Shown piece after piece: positions 42,089 to 52,807 of a DNA stretch of 64,000 nucleotides. The stretch covers positions 248,001 through 312,000 of the forward strand of contig WGOD01000003.1 of the NCBI GenBank assembly GCA_016124205.1, written 5' to 3'. Position 1 is the first letter of the stretch. Every line of letters starts with the position of its first letter. This DNA comes from Alphaproteobacteria bacterium. Lineage in GTDB: Bacteria; Pseudomonadota; Alphaproteobacteria; Caulobacterales; Maricaulaceae. The position numbers were made by a program, and so were the translations under genes. Under the pieces are notes generated by a model, which saw only the letters and a program-made list of their open reading frames with translations, made no database searches and was not told the DNA's origin.

Positions 42089-42580
42089 ATGCCCCGCCGC
42101 GTCGCGCTCTACCCGGGCACGTTCGACCCGCTGACCAATGGTCATCTCGACATCATGAAGCGGGCCGTGAAGCTGGTCGATCACCTGGTGATCGGCGTTG
42201 CCATCAATGAGGGCAAGGGACCGCTCTTCTCGCTGGAAGAACGCGTCGCCATGACCGAGGCCGAGGCGGCGCGCATTCCCGGCGACACGACGATCGAGGT
42301 GAAGCCCTTTTCCTCTCTGCTGATGCATTTCGCGGAAGAGGTCGGGGCGCAGATCATCGTGCGCGGTCTGCGCGCGGTGTCGGACTTCGAATACGAATTC
42401 CAGATGGTCGGGATGAACCAGCGCCTCAATCCCGACATCGAAACGGTGTTCCTCATGGCCGACCCCCGCCACCAGGCGGTGGCGTCGCGCCTCGTGAAGG
42501 AAATTGCCCGCCTCGGCGGGGATACGCGGGCCTTCGTACCGCCCGCGGTGCAAGACAAGCTGATGGAGAAGTTCGCGTGA
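42089..42580 (+). CDS. coaD: Phosphopantetheine adenylyltransferase
   Basis: RVALYPGTFDPLTNGHLDIMKRAVKLVDHLVIGVA...IIVRGLRAVSDFEYEFQM. Confidence 0.95.
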   Translation: MPRRVALYPGTFDPLTNGHLDIMKRAVKLVDHLVIGVAINEGKGPLFSLEERVAMTEAEAARIPGDTTIEVKPFSSLLMHFAEEVGAQIIVRGLRAVSDFEYEFQMVGMNQRLNPDIETVFLMADPRHQAVASRLVKEIARLGGDTRAFVPPAVQDKLMEKFA

Positions 42581-43587
42581 TCAAGACACTCTGGCCGGTC
42601 AGCCTGATCGTGCTGTCCATGTCCGCAACCGCCTGCGGTTCGGAAACGACGGAAATGACGGAAGCCGAAGCGGAAAACACGTCCGCCGCGGCCGAAGCGG
42701 AGGGCAGCCCGTCCACCCGCATGGCGGCGCTGATGCAGTCGACGCCGACCTATGCGCCGATCAACGAAACCCTGCCGGATTACGATCTGCCGGATGACGC
42801 CTGGCGCACGGTCGATCAGGACAATCTGCTCTACATCGACACCGATCATGGCCGGATCATCATCGAGATGGCCCCGGAATTCGCGCCGAACCACGTCGCG
42901 CGGATGCGCGAACTGGCCGATGCGCGTTTCTATGACGGGCTCGTCTTCCACCGGGTGATCGACGGCTTCATGGCGCAAGCCGGCGGCGCGCGGACCAATC
43001 CGGCATGGTCCACCGATCTGCCGGACCTGCAGGCCGAGTTTACGACCCGCCGCGATCCGAATGCGGAGCCGGTCGTCGAGATCCAGGACCGCATGGTCAA
43101 TGACCGCTCCGATCGCCGCATCGCCAAGGCCGGTTTCTGGAACGGCTTCCCGATCGGCACCGACCCGTCGGTGCAGGCCGCGATCACCGGCGATGGCCGG
43201 GTGAATTCCTGGCTGCTGCACTGTCAGGGCGCGGCCGCGATGGCGCGGACGTCCAATCCCGACAGCGCGGGCAGCCAGTTCTACATCACCCGCGGCAATG
43301 CCGAGCATTTGAACGCGCAATACACGGTCTGGGGCCGGGTGCGCGTCGGTCAGGACGCGGTCGATGACATCAATGTCGGCACGATGGGCGAGAATCCGGG
43401 CTTCCAGCCGGATACGATCCGCCTCATTCGCGTCGGCACCGACCTGCCGGAAGAGCAACAGGTGACCGTCCAGGTCGCCGACACCAATTCGGACGCTTTT
43501 GCCGCCTGGCTGGACACGCAGCGCGCGTCCAATGGCAATCTGCCCGACATCTGTGAAATCGACATCCCTGTCCGTATCGAGGAGTAA
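42577..43587 (+). CDS. Cyclophilin-type peptidyl-prolyl isomerase, putative lipoprotein (GTG start)
   Basis: Lipobox-like MSATAC; FYDGLVFHRVIDGFMAQAGG...GSQFYIT; PpiA-like. Confidence 0.88.
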   Translation: MIKTLWPVSLIVLSMSATACGSETTEMTEAEAENTSAAAEAEGSPSTRMAALMQSTPTYAPINETLPDYDLPDDAWRTVDQDNLLYIDTDHGRIIIEMAPEFAPNHVARMRELADARFYDGLVFHRVIDGFMAQAGGARTNPAWSTDLPDLQAEFTTRRDPNAEPVVEIQDRMVNDRSDRRIAKAGFWNGFPIGTDPSVQAAITGDGRVNSWLLHCQGAAAMARTSNPDSAGSQFYITRGNAEHLNAQYTVWGRVRVGQDAVDDINVGTMGENPGFQPDTIRLIRVGTDLPEEQQVTVQVADTNSDAFAAWLDTQRASNGNLPDICEIDIPVRIEE

Positions 43588-43594
43588 GCCCAGA

Positions 43595-44047
43595 ATGGCT
43601 GATGACAACCTGATCTTCACGCTGGAAAGCGGTGACGTCACGATCAAGCTGCGCCCGGACCTGGCGCCGAAGCATGTGGCCCGCATCAAGGAGCTGGCCA
43701 ATGACGGCTTCTATGACGGCCTGACCTTTCACCGCGTGATCGACGGCTTCGTCGCGCAGGGCGGTTGCCCGGACGGCAACGGCATGGGCGGATCCGGCCA
43801 GCACATTCCGGCCGAGTTCAACGAGGGCAAGCATGTCCGTGGTGCGTGCTCGATGGCCCGTGCCAGCGATCCGAATTCGGCCGACAGCCAGTTCTTCATT
43901 TGCCTCGACGCGGTGCCCTATCTCGACCGGCAATACACGGTCTGGGGCGAGGTCGTGGACGGCATGGAACATGTCGACGCGCTGCCCAAGGGCGAGCCGC
44001 CGCGGTCGCCGGGCAAGATCGTGAAGGCCCGCACGGAAGCGGCCTGA
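43595..44047 (+). CDS. Cyclophilin-type peptidyl-prolyl isomerase
   Basis: FYDGLTFHRVIDGFVAQGGCPDGNGMGGSGQHIPAEF...DSQFFICLD. Confidence 0.93.
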   Translation: MADDNLIFTLESGDVTIKLRPDLAPKHVARIKELANDGFYDGLTFHRVIDGFVAQGGCPDGNGMGGSGQHIPAEFNEGKHVRGACSMARASDPNSADSQFFICLDAVPYLDRQYTVWGEVVDGMEHVDALPKGEPPRSPGKIVKARTEAA

Positions 44048-44051
44048 GGCG

Positions 44052-44966
44052 ATGTTCGGGTTCGGGGGGCTGATCGCGGCGATGGTGTTCCAGATGCCCG
44101 AGGGGCTCCCCGCCCATTTGCTGAGCGATCCCGTGATCGCCGGCACGCATGACTATTGCGAGGCGCCGGTACCGGAGGACGTTCTGGCGCTGGCCCGCGA
44201 GGCGCTTGAACGCGACAAGACCGACATTCATCCGCGCGAGCGGGCGGCGGCGGCGCTGGTCACAGCCGGCATGGATATCGCGGCGGCACAGCCGGAAGGC
44301 ACGACCGACTGCTACGTGCTGTTTGCCGCGGGCAGCAACCGGCTGGCCAATGCGCTGGAACCGCACGAAAACCGGCTTCGCCGTCAGTCCCGTTTTCGCG
44401 AATCCCGCGACCCGGACATTGCCCGCATCCAGGTGATGCTGCGCGATCTGTGGGTGACCGATCAGGCCGGGCGGCTGGCCTATCTCCAACTGAATACCGA
44501 AGACCGGACGGGCGAAGCCTGGTGGGCTTATCGGCGCGCGACGGCGCATGTCATCGCAAAGGACTACAACGCGACCGAGGGTCTACGTGAGGCGCTGGAG
44601 CTTTACGACTGGATCGACCGGGAGCGGTTCGGTGCGCGCACGTCGAGCCAGGCCTGGCTGATCGCGCAGCATGCCGATCACGATCCGGACTTCCAGCGCG
44701 AGGTGCTGACCCGGATGGAGCCGTATCTGGAAAGCGGCGGTGTGCGGCGGCAGGACTATGCCTATCTCTGGGACCGCGTGGCGGTGAATACCGGTCAGCT
44801 GCAACGCTATGGCACGCAGCCGATGGATGCCTGCAATGAGGACGGGACGCTGGATCTGAAACCGGTCGAGGACCCGGACAATCTCGATGCCCGCCGCGCG
44901 ACGATGAATCTCGGCCCGGCGCAGAACGATCTCGACCAGATGGCGGCGCAGCGCTGCGGCGGCTGA
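44052..44966 (+). CDS. Hypothetical protein
   Basis: 304 aa ORF in operon-like spacing with upstream cyclophilins. Confidence 0.6.
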   Translation: MFGFGGLIAAMVFQMPEGLPAHLLSDPVIAGTHDYCEAPVPEDVLALAREALERDKTDIHPRERAAAALVTAGMDIAAAQPEGTTDCYVLFAAGSNRLANALEPHENRLRRQSRFRESRDPDIARIQVMLRDLWVTDQAGRLAYLQLNTEDRTGEAWWAYRRATAHVIAKDYNATEGLREALELYDWIDRERFGARTSSQAWLIAQHADHDPDFQREVLTRMEPYLESGGVRRQDYAYLWDRVAVNTGQLQRYGTQPMDACNEDGTLDLKPVEDPDNLDARRATMNLGPAQNDLDQMAAQRCGG

Positions 44967-45974
44967 TCAGTCGTCGGTACGTTCCGGGAAAAGGATGAGC
45001 CGTGCTTCAACGGGCCGGTGGTCGCTTCCCGTATCGGGGCCGGTCTGAACACTCCAGCCCATTAGCCGCTCGCCGACGAAAACATGATCGATCCCGGTCA
45101 TCATGGTCGGGATGGGAGAAGGTGTTCCAGCGCGGTTGGCCCACAGGCTTTCCGACGGCCAGGTCGCCCTGCCGCGCGTGATGCGTTCAAGCCCGAGATC
45201 ACGCTCGAAACGCGCCAGTGCCTGCGACGGCGCAGCGGAATTGAAATCGCCCACCACGATCAGGCTGTCCTGCGCAAAGGCTTGGAGCATGAAGGCGAGC
45301 CCCTCGCGCTGCTCGTCTTGATGCGCCAACGGGTCGGGCCACGTCATGTGCACCGACACGACCGTCACTTCGCGACCGTCGCGCAGACGGATCGTCGCCC
45401 ATGACGCCGGCGGGGCGTGAAAGAAGGGCGCTTCGCCTTGTCCTTCCAGGGATCGCCACCACCACCAGTCGAGGCAACCGGATTCGACGATGGGCAGGCG
45501 CGTCACGATGACCGAAGCGTAGCGGTCGCAGTCGGCGCGGTTCGGATACGTCTCTTCGAGCAATTCGGGGACGACCCAGGCCGTGCCGAAGGCTTCCTGA
45601 AGCGCGACGATATCGCCATTCATTTCGATGATGCGCTCGGTGGCGGCCTCAGGTGTCGCATTCCGGCCCCAGAGATTGTGGGTAACCACGGTGACCGGCG
45701 TTCCTGCGGGCGGTGTCAGTGGAATATCCGTCAACGAAACAACGGTTTCTGGCAGTCCGGGCGCCGCGATCAGCAAAGCCAATAACGGAGCGCCCCAACG
45801 CTGGCGTTTCCTGCCGAAGATCACGACGGCCAGCGCGGCGAGAATGGCAGCCAATGTCAGCGGGGCCCAGAACTGGCGGAACAGATCGGCGTAATTCCAG
45901 ACCGGCGCGAGCCACATCAGGGCGGCGAGCACGCCGAGGCCGAGCGTTGCCGTGAAGGCGAGGAAGCTGCGCAC
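44967..45974 (-). CDS. Endonuclease/exonuclease/phosphatase-family membrane protein (GTG start)
   Basis: Two-three TM N-terminus then VTVVTHNLWGRNATPEAATERIIEMNGDIVALQE...VVGDFNSAAPS...GIDHVFVGE...SDHRPVEARL. Confidence 0.85.
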   Translation of the reverse strand: MRSFLAFTATLGLGVLAALMWLAPVWNYADLFRQFWAPLTLAAILAALAVVIFGRKRQRWGAPLLALLIAAPGLPETVVSLTDIPLTPPAGTPVTVVTHNLWGRNATPEAATERIIEMNGDIVALQEAFGTAWVVPELLEETYPNRADCDRYASVIVTRLPIVESGCLDWWWWRSLEGQGEAPFFHAPPASWATIRLRDGREVTVVSVHMTWPDPLAHQDEQREGLAFMLQAFAQDSLIVVGDFNSAAPSQALARFERDLGLERITRGRATWPSESLWANRAGTPSPIPTMMTGIDHVFVGERLMGWSVQTGPDTGSDHRPVEARLILFPERTDD

Positions 45975-46068
45975 AAACACACCCTTGCGGATAAAAACGG
46001 TGGCGGGAAAAATTACACCCGTCCTATGAACAGGATGCTGACACCGAGGCAATTTACGGGCCGCAATC

Positions 46069-47136
46069 GTGCGACTTTCTGATTTCGACTTTCACCTGCC
46101 GGACGACCGCATCGCGCTGCGTCCCGCGCGGCCACGCGATTCCGCGCGCCTTCTGCATGTCCGCGGCGACGGCAGCCTGTCCGATCACGGCGTGCGGGAA
46201 TTGCCGAAACTGCTGCGCCCCGGCGATCTTCTGGTCTGCAACGACACGCATGTCCTGCCCGCCGCGTTGACGGGCGAGCGCGAAGCCCGCGCTGAGGGCG
46301 GCGGCGGTCCCGCGAAGATCTCGGTCAATCTGCACACGCGCGACGATGCGAAGAGCTGGCGCGCCTTCGTGAAGCCGGCCAAGCGGTTGAAGGTCGGCGA
46401 CGTGATCCGCTTCGGCGCGCTTGCCGCAATGGTTCAGGCCAAGCGCGAGGGCGGCGAAGTGGTGCTGGAGTTCGACCGTGAGGGCGCAGAGCTGGACCGC
46501 GCGATCGAGGCCGCCGGGGCACCGCCGCTGCCGCCCTATATCGCCTCGAAGCGCGCGCCGGACGAACAGGACAAGGCGGACTATCAGACGCTGTTCGCGA
46601 AGCCCGACAAGACCGGTTCGGTCGCCGCACCGACGGCGGGCCTGCATTTCACCGACCGGCTTATGAAGGAACTAAAGGCTGCGGATATCGGCTTCGTCGA
46701 TGTGACCCTGCATGTCGGGGCGGGCACCTTCCTGCCGGTGAAGTCCGAAGCCATCGCCGAGCACAAGATGCATGCCGAGTGGTATGAGGTCTCCGCCGAG
46801 GCGGCGGCCGCCATTTCGCAGGCGAAGGATGAAGGCCGGCGCGTCATCCCGATCGGGACGACGGCGCTGCGCACGATCGAAAGCGCGGCGAACGAGGACG
46901 GACGGATCGGCGCGGAGGTCGGCGAGACGGCGATCTTCATCACGCCGGGCTATGAGTTCCGCATTGCCGACGCGCTGATCACCAATTTCCACCTGCCGAA
47001 ATCGACACTGATGATGCTGGTCAGCGCGATGGCCGGGCATGAGACGATCATGCGCGCCTACCGGCACGCGATCGAGGCGGAATACCGCTTCTTCTCCTAT
47101 GGCGATGCCTGCCTGATCGAGAAGGCGGGCAGGTGA
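46069..47136 (+). CDS. queA: S-adenosylmethionine:tRNA ribosyltransferase-isomerase
   Basis: [31 protein letters not shown]...[14 protein letters not shown]...[12 protein letters not shown]. Confidence 0.96.
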   Translation: MRLSDFDFHLPDDRIALRPARPRDSARLLHVRGDGSLSDHGVRELPKLLRPGDLLVCNDTHVLPAALTGEREARAEGGGGPAKISVNLHTRDDAKSWRAFVKPAKRLKVGDVIRFGALAAMVQAKREGGEVVLEFDREGAELDRAIEAAGAPPLPPYIASKRAPDEQDKADYQTLFAKPDKTGSVAAPTAGLHFTDRLMKELKAADIGFVDVTLHVGAGTFLPVKSEAIAEHKMHAEWYEVSAEAAAAISQAKDEGRRVIPIGTTALRTIESAANEDGRIGAEVGETAIFITPGYEFRIADALITNFHLPKSTLMMLVSAMAGHETIMRAYRHAIEAEYRFFSYGDACLIEKAGR

Positions 47137-47179
47137 GGGCGCTTGCCTTTGCCGCGGCAATCGGGTTTCACCCCGCGTC

Positions 47180-48304
47180 ATGACCGCTTTTCCCTTCACC
47201 CTGGCCGCCACAGATGGCTTGGCGCGCACCGGCGCGATCAAAACGCCGCGCGGCGCGATCCGCACGCCCGCCTTCATGCCGGTCGGCACGGCCGGTACGG
47301 TCAAGGCGCTCTACATGGACCAGGTGAAGGAAGCCGGGGCGGACATCATCCTCGGCAACACCTATCACCTGATGCTGCGACCGGGCGCGGAGCGGGTCCA
47401 CAAGCTCGGCGGTTTGCACAAATTTTCAGGCTGGTCGGGGCCGATGCTGACCGACTCTGGCGGGTTTCAGGTCTGGTCGCTGGCCTCCCTGCGGAAGATG
47501 ACAGAGGAGGGCGTCCGCTTCTCCAGCCATATCGACGGCTCGCGGCACATGCTGACGCCGGAGCGCTCGATCGAGATCCAGGCCGATCTGCTCGGCGCGG
47601 ACATCTCGATGCAGCTCGACGAGTGCACGCCCTTCCCGTGCGAGAAGGACGAGGCGCGCGCCTCGATGGAATTGTCGCTGCGCTGGGGCAAGCGCTCGAA
47701 GGCTGCCTTCGGTGAACGCGAGGGGCAGAACCTCTTCGGCATCGTCCAGGGTAGCGTTTACGAAGACCTGCGCCGGGAAAGCGCGGAGCGCCTGATCGAG
47801 ACCGGGTTCGACGGTTATGCCGTGGGCGGGCTCGCCGTGGGTGAGGGGTTCGAGACGATGTGCAGCGTCCTCGACGCCGTCGTACCCCACCTGCCGGGCG
47901 ACCGGCCGCGCTATCTGATGGGCGTGGGCAAGCCGATCGATCTGGTCGAGGCGGTGGCGCGCGGGATCGACATGTTCGACTGCGTGATGCCGACCCGCTC
48001 GGGTCGGCATGGCCAGGCGTGGAGCGATTTCGGGCCGGTCAATCTGAAGAATGCGCGCTTTGCCGAGGATACGCGTCCGCTCGACGAGCGCGTCGATTGC
48101 CCGGCGAGCCGGGACTATTCCCGCGCCTACCTGCATCACCTGGTGCGGGCGGGTGAGTATCTCGCGGCCATGCTGCTCAGCTGGCACAACATCGCCTATT
48201 ACCAGTCGCTGATGGCGCGGATGCGCGCGGCGATTGCCGAGGGCCGGTTCGCGGATTTCCGCAAGGACTTCAACGCGCGCTGGGACAGCGGGAGTTTTGA
48301 GTGA
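47180..48304 (+). CDS. tgt: tRNA-guanine transglycosylase
   Basis: [41 protein letters not shown]...[12 protein letters not shown]...[15 protein letters not shown]. Confidence 0.97.
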   Translation: MTAFPFTLAATDGLARTGAIKTPRGAIRTPAFMPVGTAGTVKALYMDQVKEAGADIILGNTYHLMLRPGAERVHKLGGLHKFSGWSGPMLTDSGGFQVWSLASLRKMTEEGVRFSSHIDGSRHMLTPERSIEIQADLLGADISMQLDECTPFPCEKDEARASMELSLRWGKRSKAAFGEREGQNLFGIVQGSVYEDLRRESAERLIETGFDGYAVGGLAVGEGFETMCSVLDAVVPHLPGDRPRYLMGVGKPIDLVEAVARGIDMFDCVMPTRSGRHGQAWSDFGPVNLKNARFAEDTRPLDERVDCPASRDYSRAYLHHLVRAGEYLAAMLLSWHNIAYYQSLMARMRAAIAEGRFADFRKDFNARWDSGSFE

Positions 48305-48311
48305 CCTCCGG

Positions 48312-48361
48312 GTTTCCTGCGAAGGCAGGAAACCAGACCGGATCCCCGCCTGCGCAGGGAG
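48312..48361. repeat. Degenerate family B-like palindromic repeat
   Basis: TTTCCTGCGAAGGCAGGAAACCAGACCGGATCCCCGCCTGCGCAGGGA. Confidence 0.5.
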
Positions 48362-48367
48362 CCCGGA

Positions 48368-48973
48368 TCAGTTCAGCCCGTATTCCTCGAAGGCGCGGGT
48401 GAGGTAGCGTTCCTCGCAGCCGAAACCGTCAAAGAGGCCGCGCAGATAGGCGCGGCGGCTGTCGGCCATTTCTCGGCGGTCGCGGGCTTCGCGCTCGATC
48501 TCGCCGGCACGGCCGACAAAGCGGATCACCGGGCGGGCCGGGTTCAGGCCGACAATCGTCGAGTGGTAGAGATCGCGCGCGCCCGAAGCGAGGGCGCCGC
48601 CGCCGCGTTCGGTCCACATCTGCGCGCGCTCGCGCCAGTCGCGTTCGTCCTCGGTTTCGTTCTCGTGTTCCTCCGGCACATACATCCGGTCGGGGCCAAG
48701 CACGGCGGTGAGCCGGGCGATGTCGCGCGCCGTGGTCGAGCAGACGCGGCGCGAGCCTTCCCCGCCATAGGGCGTCGGGACCGTGTCATCGCCGGGATCG
48801 ACCATCACCGGGCCCGGCCGGTCACGCGGCAGCCCGATGGCGTCGGAAACGGCCGAGCGGGTTTCGCTCATGCCGATATAGGTGGCTTCGCCCGCACTCG
48901 GCCGCGAACTGGCGCACGCCGTCAGGGCGAGGGCGGTCAATACAAGGGCTGGCAGGCTTCGGATCCCGGTCAT
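48368..48973 (-). CDS. Hypothetical lipoprotein
   Basis: Lipobox-like ALTACASS; 201 aa. Confidence 0.7.
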   Translation of the reverse strand: MTGIRSLPALVLTALALTACASSRPSAGEATYIGMSETRSAVSDAIGLPRDRPGPVMVDPGDDTVPTPYGGEGSRRVCSTTARDIARLTAVLGPDRMYVPEEHENETEDERDWRERAQMWTERGGGALASGARDLYHSTIVGLNPARPVIRFVGRAGEIEREARDRREMADSRRAYLRGLFDGFGCEERYLTRAFEEYGLN

Positions 48974-49109
48974 GGTGACAAGGCTGGCGCGGCATTTCGG
49001 CAATTTTCCGGCGATGGCAGGGCCGAAGAAGGGGCCGGGAATGGGGATGGGGCGCGGCTCGCGGTTGACCGGGGAGGCGCTTCGCTATAGGCCTCCCCGT
49101 CTCCTCCGG

Positions 49110-49185
49110 GAGCCCATAGCTCAGCTGGTAGAGCAACTGACTTTTAATCAGTAGGTCCAGGGTTCGAATCCCTGTGGGCTCACCA
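49110..49185 (+). tRNA. tRNA-Lys (anticodon TTT), CCA encoded
   Basis: GAGCCCA TA GCTC AGCTGGTA GAGC A ACTGA CTTTTAA TCAGT AGGTC CAGGG TTCGAAT CCCTG TGGGCTC ACCA; all stems pair. Confidence 0.97.
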
Positions 49186-49392
49186 TTCCCAATTCAGCTT
49201 CAAGTCGCGGCGATCTGCCCCCTGCCATTCCTGCATCCGCTGGATTGCGACGGTGACGAGTTGCCGTGGCGGCGGCTCAGCGTATTCGTACAGGTGTGCG
49301 CCCGGGTGTGGTGGTGACGTTCGAGGTAACGAACCCGTACGCAAGCTAAAGTTTTTTTACGTTTCTCTCCAAACGGGCGTGAAACCCTATAG

Positions 49393-49445
49393 GCTCCCCT
49401 GTGGGAAGAGCCGGACATGTTGCCGGTTCAGAGGTACAGGGGAGC
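49393..49445 (+). promoter_or_regulatory. Leader hairpin overlapping the Shine-Dalgarno of trimeric autotransporter 1
   Basis: GCTCCCCTGT (49393-49402) perfectly pairs ACAGGGGAGC (49436-49445); inner stem AGCCGG/CCGGTT; ATG at 49451. Confidence 0.7.
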
Positions 49446-49450
49446 TTTTC

Positions 49451-52400
49451 ATGTCCAACACATCCGCGTTCGACCGGTCTGGTTCGTTCGTTTTTCGCGG
49501 GGCGCTAGCCGGTTCGCGAAACTTGCTGGCCAGCGTCAGCTTGTTGGCACTTGGTCTCGCCGCGGTTCCGGCTGCCATGGGCGATGAGGCGACAGTCACG
49601 CCTCAGGATCACGGTCTGAACGCTGCGGCCGGGCGCGATCCGTCTGGCGAATTCAGGCTGCGTCCGGTTCTGCCGATCTACGGCTGGATCTTCGAGCGCG
49701 ACGAGGACAGCGAAGCCCTGATCGTCCGCCTGCCGGTATTTGCGGCGGCTGGTGGTGATGTGTCTCGCCCGCAAGCCGGAACCGTTGGCTGTGCAGAGGG
49801 AGCGGGCTCGAGTTCCACCGAGTGTGGCGCGGGTTCCAATACGGGTACGGCGAGCTTTGCAACTGCAGTGGGTTCCAATTCGAACGCCACGGCTGACCGC
49901 ACCGCGGCCTTCGGGCGGCTGGCGGACGCGACAGGTACCGATTCAACCGCGCTGGGTCACAATGCAGATGCAACGGCCGCCAATGCGACGGCGGTCGGAC
50001 AGCAATCGATTGCCAGCGGCATCGACGCTTCGGCCTTCGGCCAAAACTCCTCGGCCTCCGGCGAAGATTCAATTGCCATTGGTCGATACAGCAACGCGAG
50101 TGCTCTTGGATCGATCGCACTAGGCAGCGATGGTGCCGACGTTGGTGTGGTGGGCGCCCAGGCATCGGGCCTCTACTCTGTGGCCGTCGGATCGGACGCA
50201 ATAGCGTCGGGTGACGGCGGGGTCGCGCTGGGATCCGGAGCCACGGCGGAGGCGGACGCGGTTTCCATCGGCCAGGGAACGGTCGCAGCAGCAGGTGGCA
50301 CGGCCGTCGGGGACGCGGCGAACGCGACCGATCAAGCAATCGCCCTGGGCGAGGGTGCGGACGCCTTGACCAGCCGCGCCATCTCCATCGGTATCGGTGC
50401 TACATCATCCGGAGCGAGCAGCGTGGCCCTGGGGTCCGATAGCGATGCAACCGCTGCGGGTGCGATCGCCATTGGCGGCGACCGCTTTGATGGTGATGCG
50501 CTGGGCGCTCAAGCGACGGCCACCGACGCCATCGCGCTCGGCGCGGATGCAACCGCATCCGGGATCGGGGCCATCGCGCTTGGGCTGAACGCCGACGCCA
50601 CCGGCGCGGATTCCCTAGCCTTCGGTTATGGCTCACGGGCCGTTTCAGACAATGCGATCGCCATCGGCGAGAACACATTGGCCAGCAACGGCCTCAGTAT
50701 CGCGATCGGTGTGAACGCCGCCGCGAGCGGTGCCCACTCAATCGCCATCACGCCGGCAGGGACGGCAACCGGAGCCCGGGCAGTAGGGCTTGGATACAGC
50801 GCCAACGCCGACGCGAACGACGCGATTGCGATCGGTAACAACGCACAGGGGACGGCGACCAACGCAATCGCGATCGGCTACAATGCCGACGGTGTCGGGA
50901 TATCTTCAGTTGCCATGGGCAATGAGGCGATGGCGACCGCAACCGACGCCGTGGCTATCGGTTCGGGGGCTGATGGTGGTGGTATTGCTTCCGTCGCGAT
51001 CGGCGACGGCGCGGATGCAGGGGCGTCGAACACCGTTGCGCTCGGCACCGGTGCCTCAGCTGGCGGGATCGACGCGCTGGCCTTTGGCCGGTCGGCAAAT
51101 GCTTCGGTGACCAACACCATCGCCCTCGGCGCACTCTCTGATGCCACCGGAGTTGGCGGCATCGCGATCGGCGGGGACGGGGCGGACGGCGATACACAGG
51201 GCGCGCTCGCCAGCGGTGTGAATTCCGTTGCGATCGGAATGGATGCGGCGGCGTCGGCCGCGAATGCGCTGGCGTTTGGTGCCGACTCGATCGGATCGGG
51301 AACGCGATCCGTCGCCGTGGGGAATCTGGCCAATGCCTCCGGCACTGATGCGTTTGCCATGGGTCCGAACGCGACCGCGTCCGGCGACTATTCCGCGGCG
51401 ATCGGATCGTATGCGATCGCGTCAGGCTATCTCTCTTCAGCGACCGGGCACCGGGCCCAGGCAGTGGGTGTCGGCAGCGTGGCGCAGGGTTATTTCGCCT
51501 ATTCCAGCGGCGAATACTCGATGGCCAACGGGACTTTGACCTACGCCACCGGCAACCGCTCGGTCGCGATTGGCGGCTGGTATGACAATGATGGCGGCGG
51601 CGACACCGATTCCGATGAGTTGACCATTGCCAGCGGTGACCGCTCGCTGGCGCTAGGTGCGATGGCGCAGGCCAATTCCGAAGCGTCTCTCGCGCTCGGC
51701 TTCGGGACGCGAGCCTCGGCGGTCAACGCGATCGCGCTCGGACGGCAGGCGCAGGCGCTGCATACCAATTCGGTCGCGATCGGACCGGGCGCGATTACCA
51801 CGGCCACCGAACAGATCATGTTCGGCAACGCCTTCTTCAACTACGCAATGCCTGGCGTGGTCTCGCCGTCCAACCAGGTCGGCAGTGCCGACTACTTCAT
51901 CGTCGCGGACTCCGCGGGCAATCTGAAGTCCTATGCCTTTTCGAATGTGATGGCCTCGGACCGCCCGGACACAGCGACTTCGGTTCGGGATGCGCAGGTC
52001 GCGGCGCTGCAGGCGCAGGTCGAGCAGATGCGGGCCGAGATGGCCGCGATCCGGGCGCAGATATTCGGTGAACCGCAGATGGAGGCCGGCAGTGTCGATG
52101 TCGTAGACAATGGCGGTGACGGCCGTCCGGGTGCCGGGGATGGCACCAATCCCGGCGCCGAAACGGGCGGCGGCGGCGGCTTCCAGAATGTCGGAGGCGG
52201 CGGCGGTTACCGCACCTCCGGCACGTCGGACACCTATCTCGCGGCGATCACTGCCAATACCGGGGCGATCACGGCGATCCAGGACGACGTCAATGCCTTG
52301 AGAACGGACCTGTCCGATCTGCAGACGACGGTCTGGAGCCAGGCCGACCAGATCGAGGTCAATCGCGATGGTGTCGCGATCGCGCTGGCGATGTCGGGCA

Positions 52401-52588
52401 TGTCCGGTCTGGAAAGTGGCGAGAATTTCTCGCTGTCGGCCAATTGGGGCTTCTACGACGATGCCCACGCCATGGCCTTCTCCGGCGCGGCCCGGATCAA
52501 CGAGCAGTTCACGCTCAATGCCGGTCTCGGCTGGGGCGCGGAAACCGGCGAAGTCGGTGCGCGCGCCGGCGTACGCTGGGGCTGGTAG
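49451..52588 (+). CDS. Trimeric autotransporter adhesin 1 (YadA-like head repeats, YadA anchor)
   Basis: Dozens of AxAIGxxAxAxG beta-roll repeats; short coiled coil; C-terminal 4-strand anchor ending GEVGARAGVRWGW. Confidence 0.9.
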   Translation: MSNTSAFDRSGSFVFRGALAGSRNLLASVSLLALGLAAVPAAMGDEATVTPQDHGLNAAAGRDPSGEFRLRPVLPIYGWIFERDEDSEALIVRLPVFAAAGGDVSRPQAGTVGCAEGAGSSSTECGAGSNTGTASFATAVGSNSNATADRTAAFGRLADATGTDSTALGHNADATAANATAVGQQSIASGIDASAFGQNSSASGEDSIAIGRYSNASALGSIALGSDGADVGVVGAQASGLYSVAVGSDAIASGDGGVALGSGATAEADAVSIGQGTVAAAGGTAVGDAANATDQAIALGEGADALTSRAISIGIGATSSGASSVALGSDSDATAAGAIAIGGDRFDGDALGAQATATDAIALGADATASGIGAIALGLNADATGADSLAFGYGSRAVSDNAIAIGENTLASNGLSIAIGVNAAASGAHSIAITPAGTATGARAVGLGYSANADANDAIAIGNNAQGTATNAIAIGYNADGVGISSVAMGNEAMATATDAVAIGSGADGGGIASVAIGDGADAGASNTVALGTGASAGGIDALAFGRSANASVTNTIALGALSDATGVGGIAIGGDGADGDTQGALASGVNSVAIGMDAAASAANALAFGADSIGSGTRSVAVGNLANASGTDAFAMGPNATASGDYSAAIGSYAIASGYLSSATGHRAQAVGVGSVAQGYFAYSSGEYSMANGTLTYATGNRSVAIGGWYDNDGGGDTDSDELTIASGDRSLALGAMAQANSEASLALGFGTRASAVNAIALGRQAQALHTNSVAIGPGAITTATEQIMFGNAFFNYAMPGVVSPSNQVGSADYFIVADSAGNLKSYAFSNVMASDRPDTATSVRDAQVAALQAQVEQMRAEMAAIRAQIFGEPQMEAGSVDVVDNGGDGRPGAGDGTNPGAETGGGGGFQNVGGGGGYRTSGTSDTYLAAITANTGAITAIQDDVNALRTDLSDLQTTVWSQADQIEVNRDGVAIALAMSGMSGLESGENFSLSANWGFYDDAHAMAFSGAARINEQFTLNAGLGWGAETGEVGARAGVRWGW

Positions 52589-52633
52589 TACTCACCGAGT
52601 CGATCTGATCAATTTTCAATCAATGTGTCATTG

Positions 52634-52665
52634 AGGGGGTTGCGAAAAAATATTCGTGACCCCCT
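52634..52665. promoter_or_regulatory. Stem-loop between the two autotransporter genes
   Basis: AGGGGGTTGCGAA aaaata TTCGTGACCCCCT. Confidence 0.6.
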
Positions 52666-52807
52666 TGAAATGTATTTGACGAATGTTTGTATGCATCCGC
52701 TTTCGCGAATCTGGAGGGATTGAGCGAAAGTAACTTGGGGTCGCCCCGCGCCGCCCCGCTTTCTTTTCCTTCCTATTGGCGCGGGATGCGCTGTAGGGAG
52801 GCTCATT

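Noticed and set aside
49110-49185. tRNA-Lys as attachment site of an integrated island containing the adhesins
   Set aside because: No integrase and no duplicated tRNA 3' end noticed downstream; left as untested possibility.
49393-49445. Match of the adhesin 1 leader to a known riboswitch class
   Set aside because: No recognisable conserved core for the classes I could compare by eye (cobalamin, c-di-GMP, SAM-II, fluoride); retained only as a structured leader.
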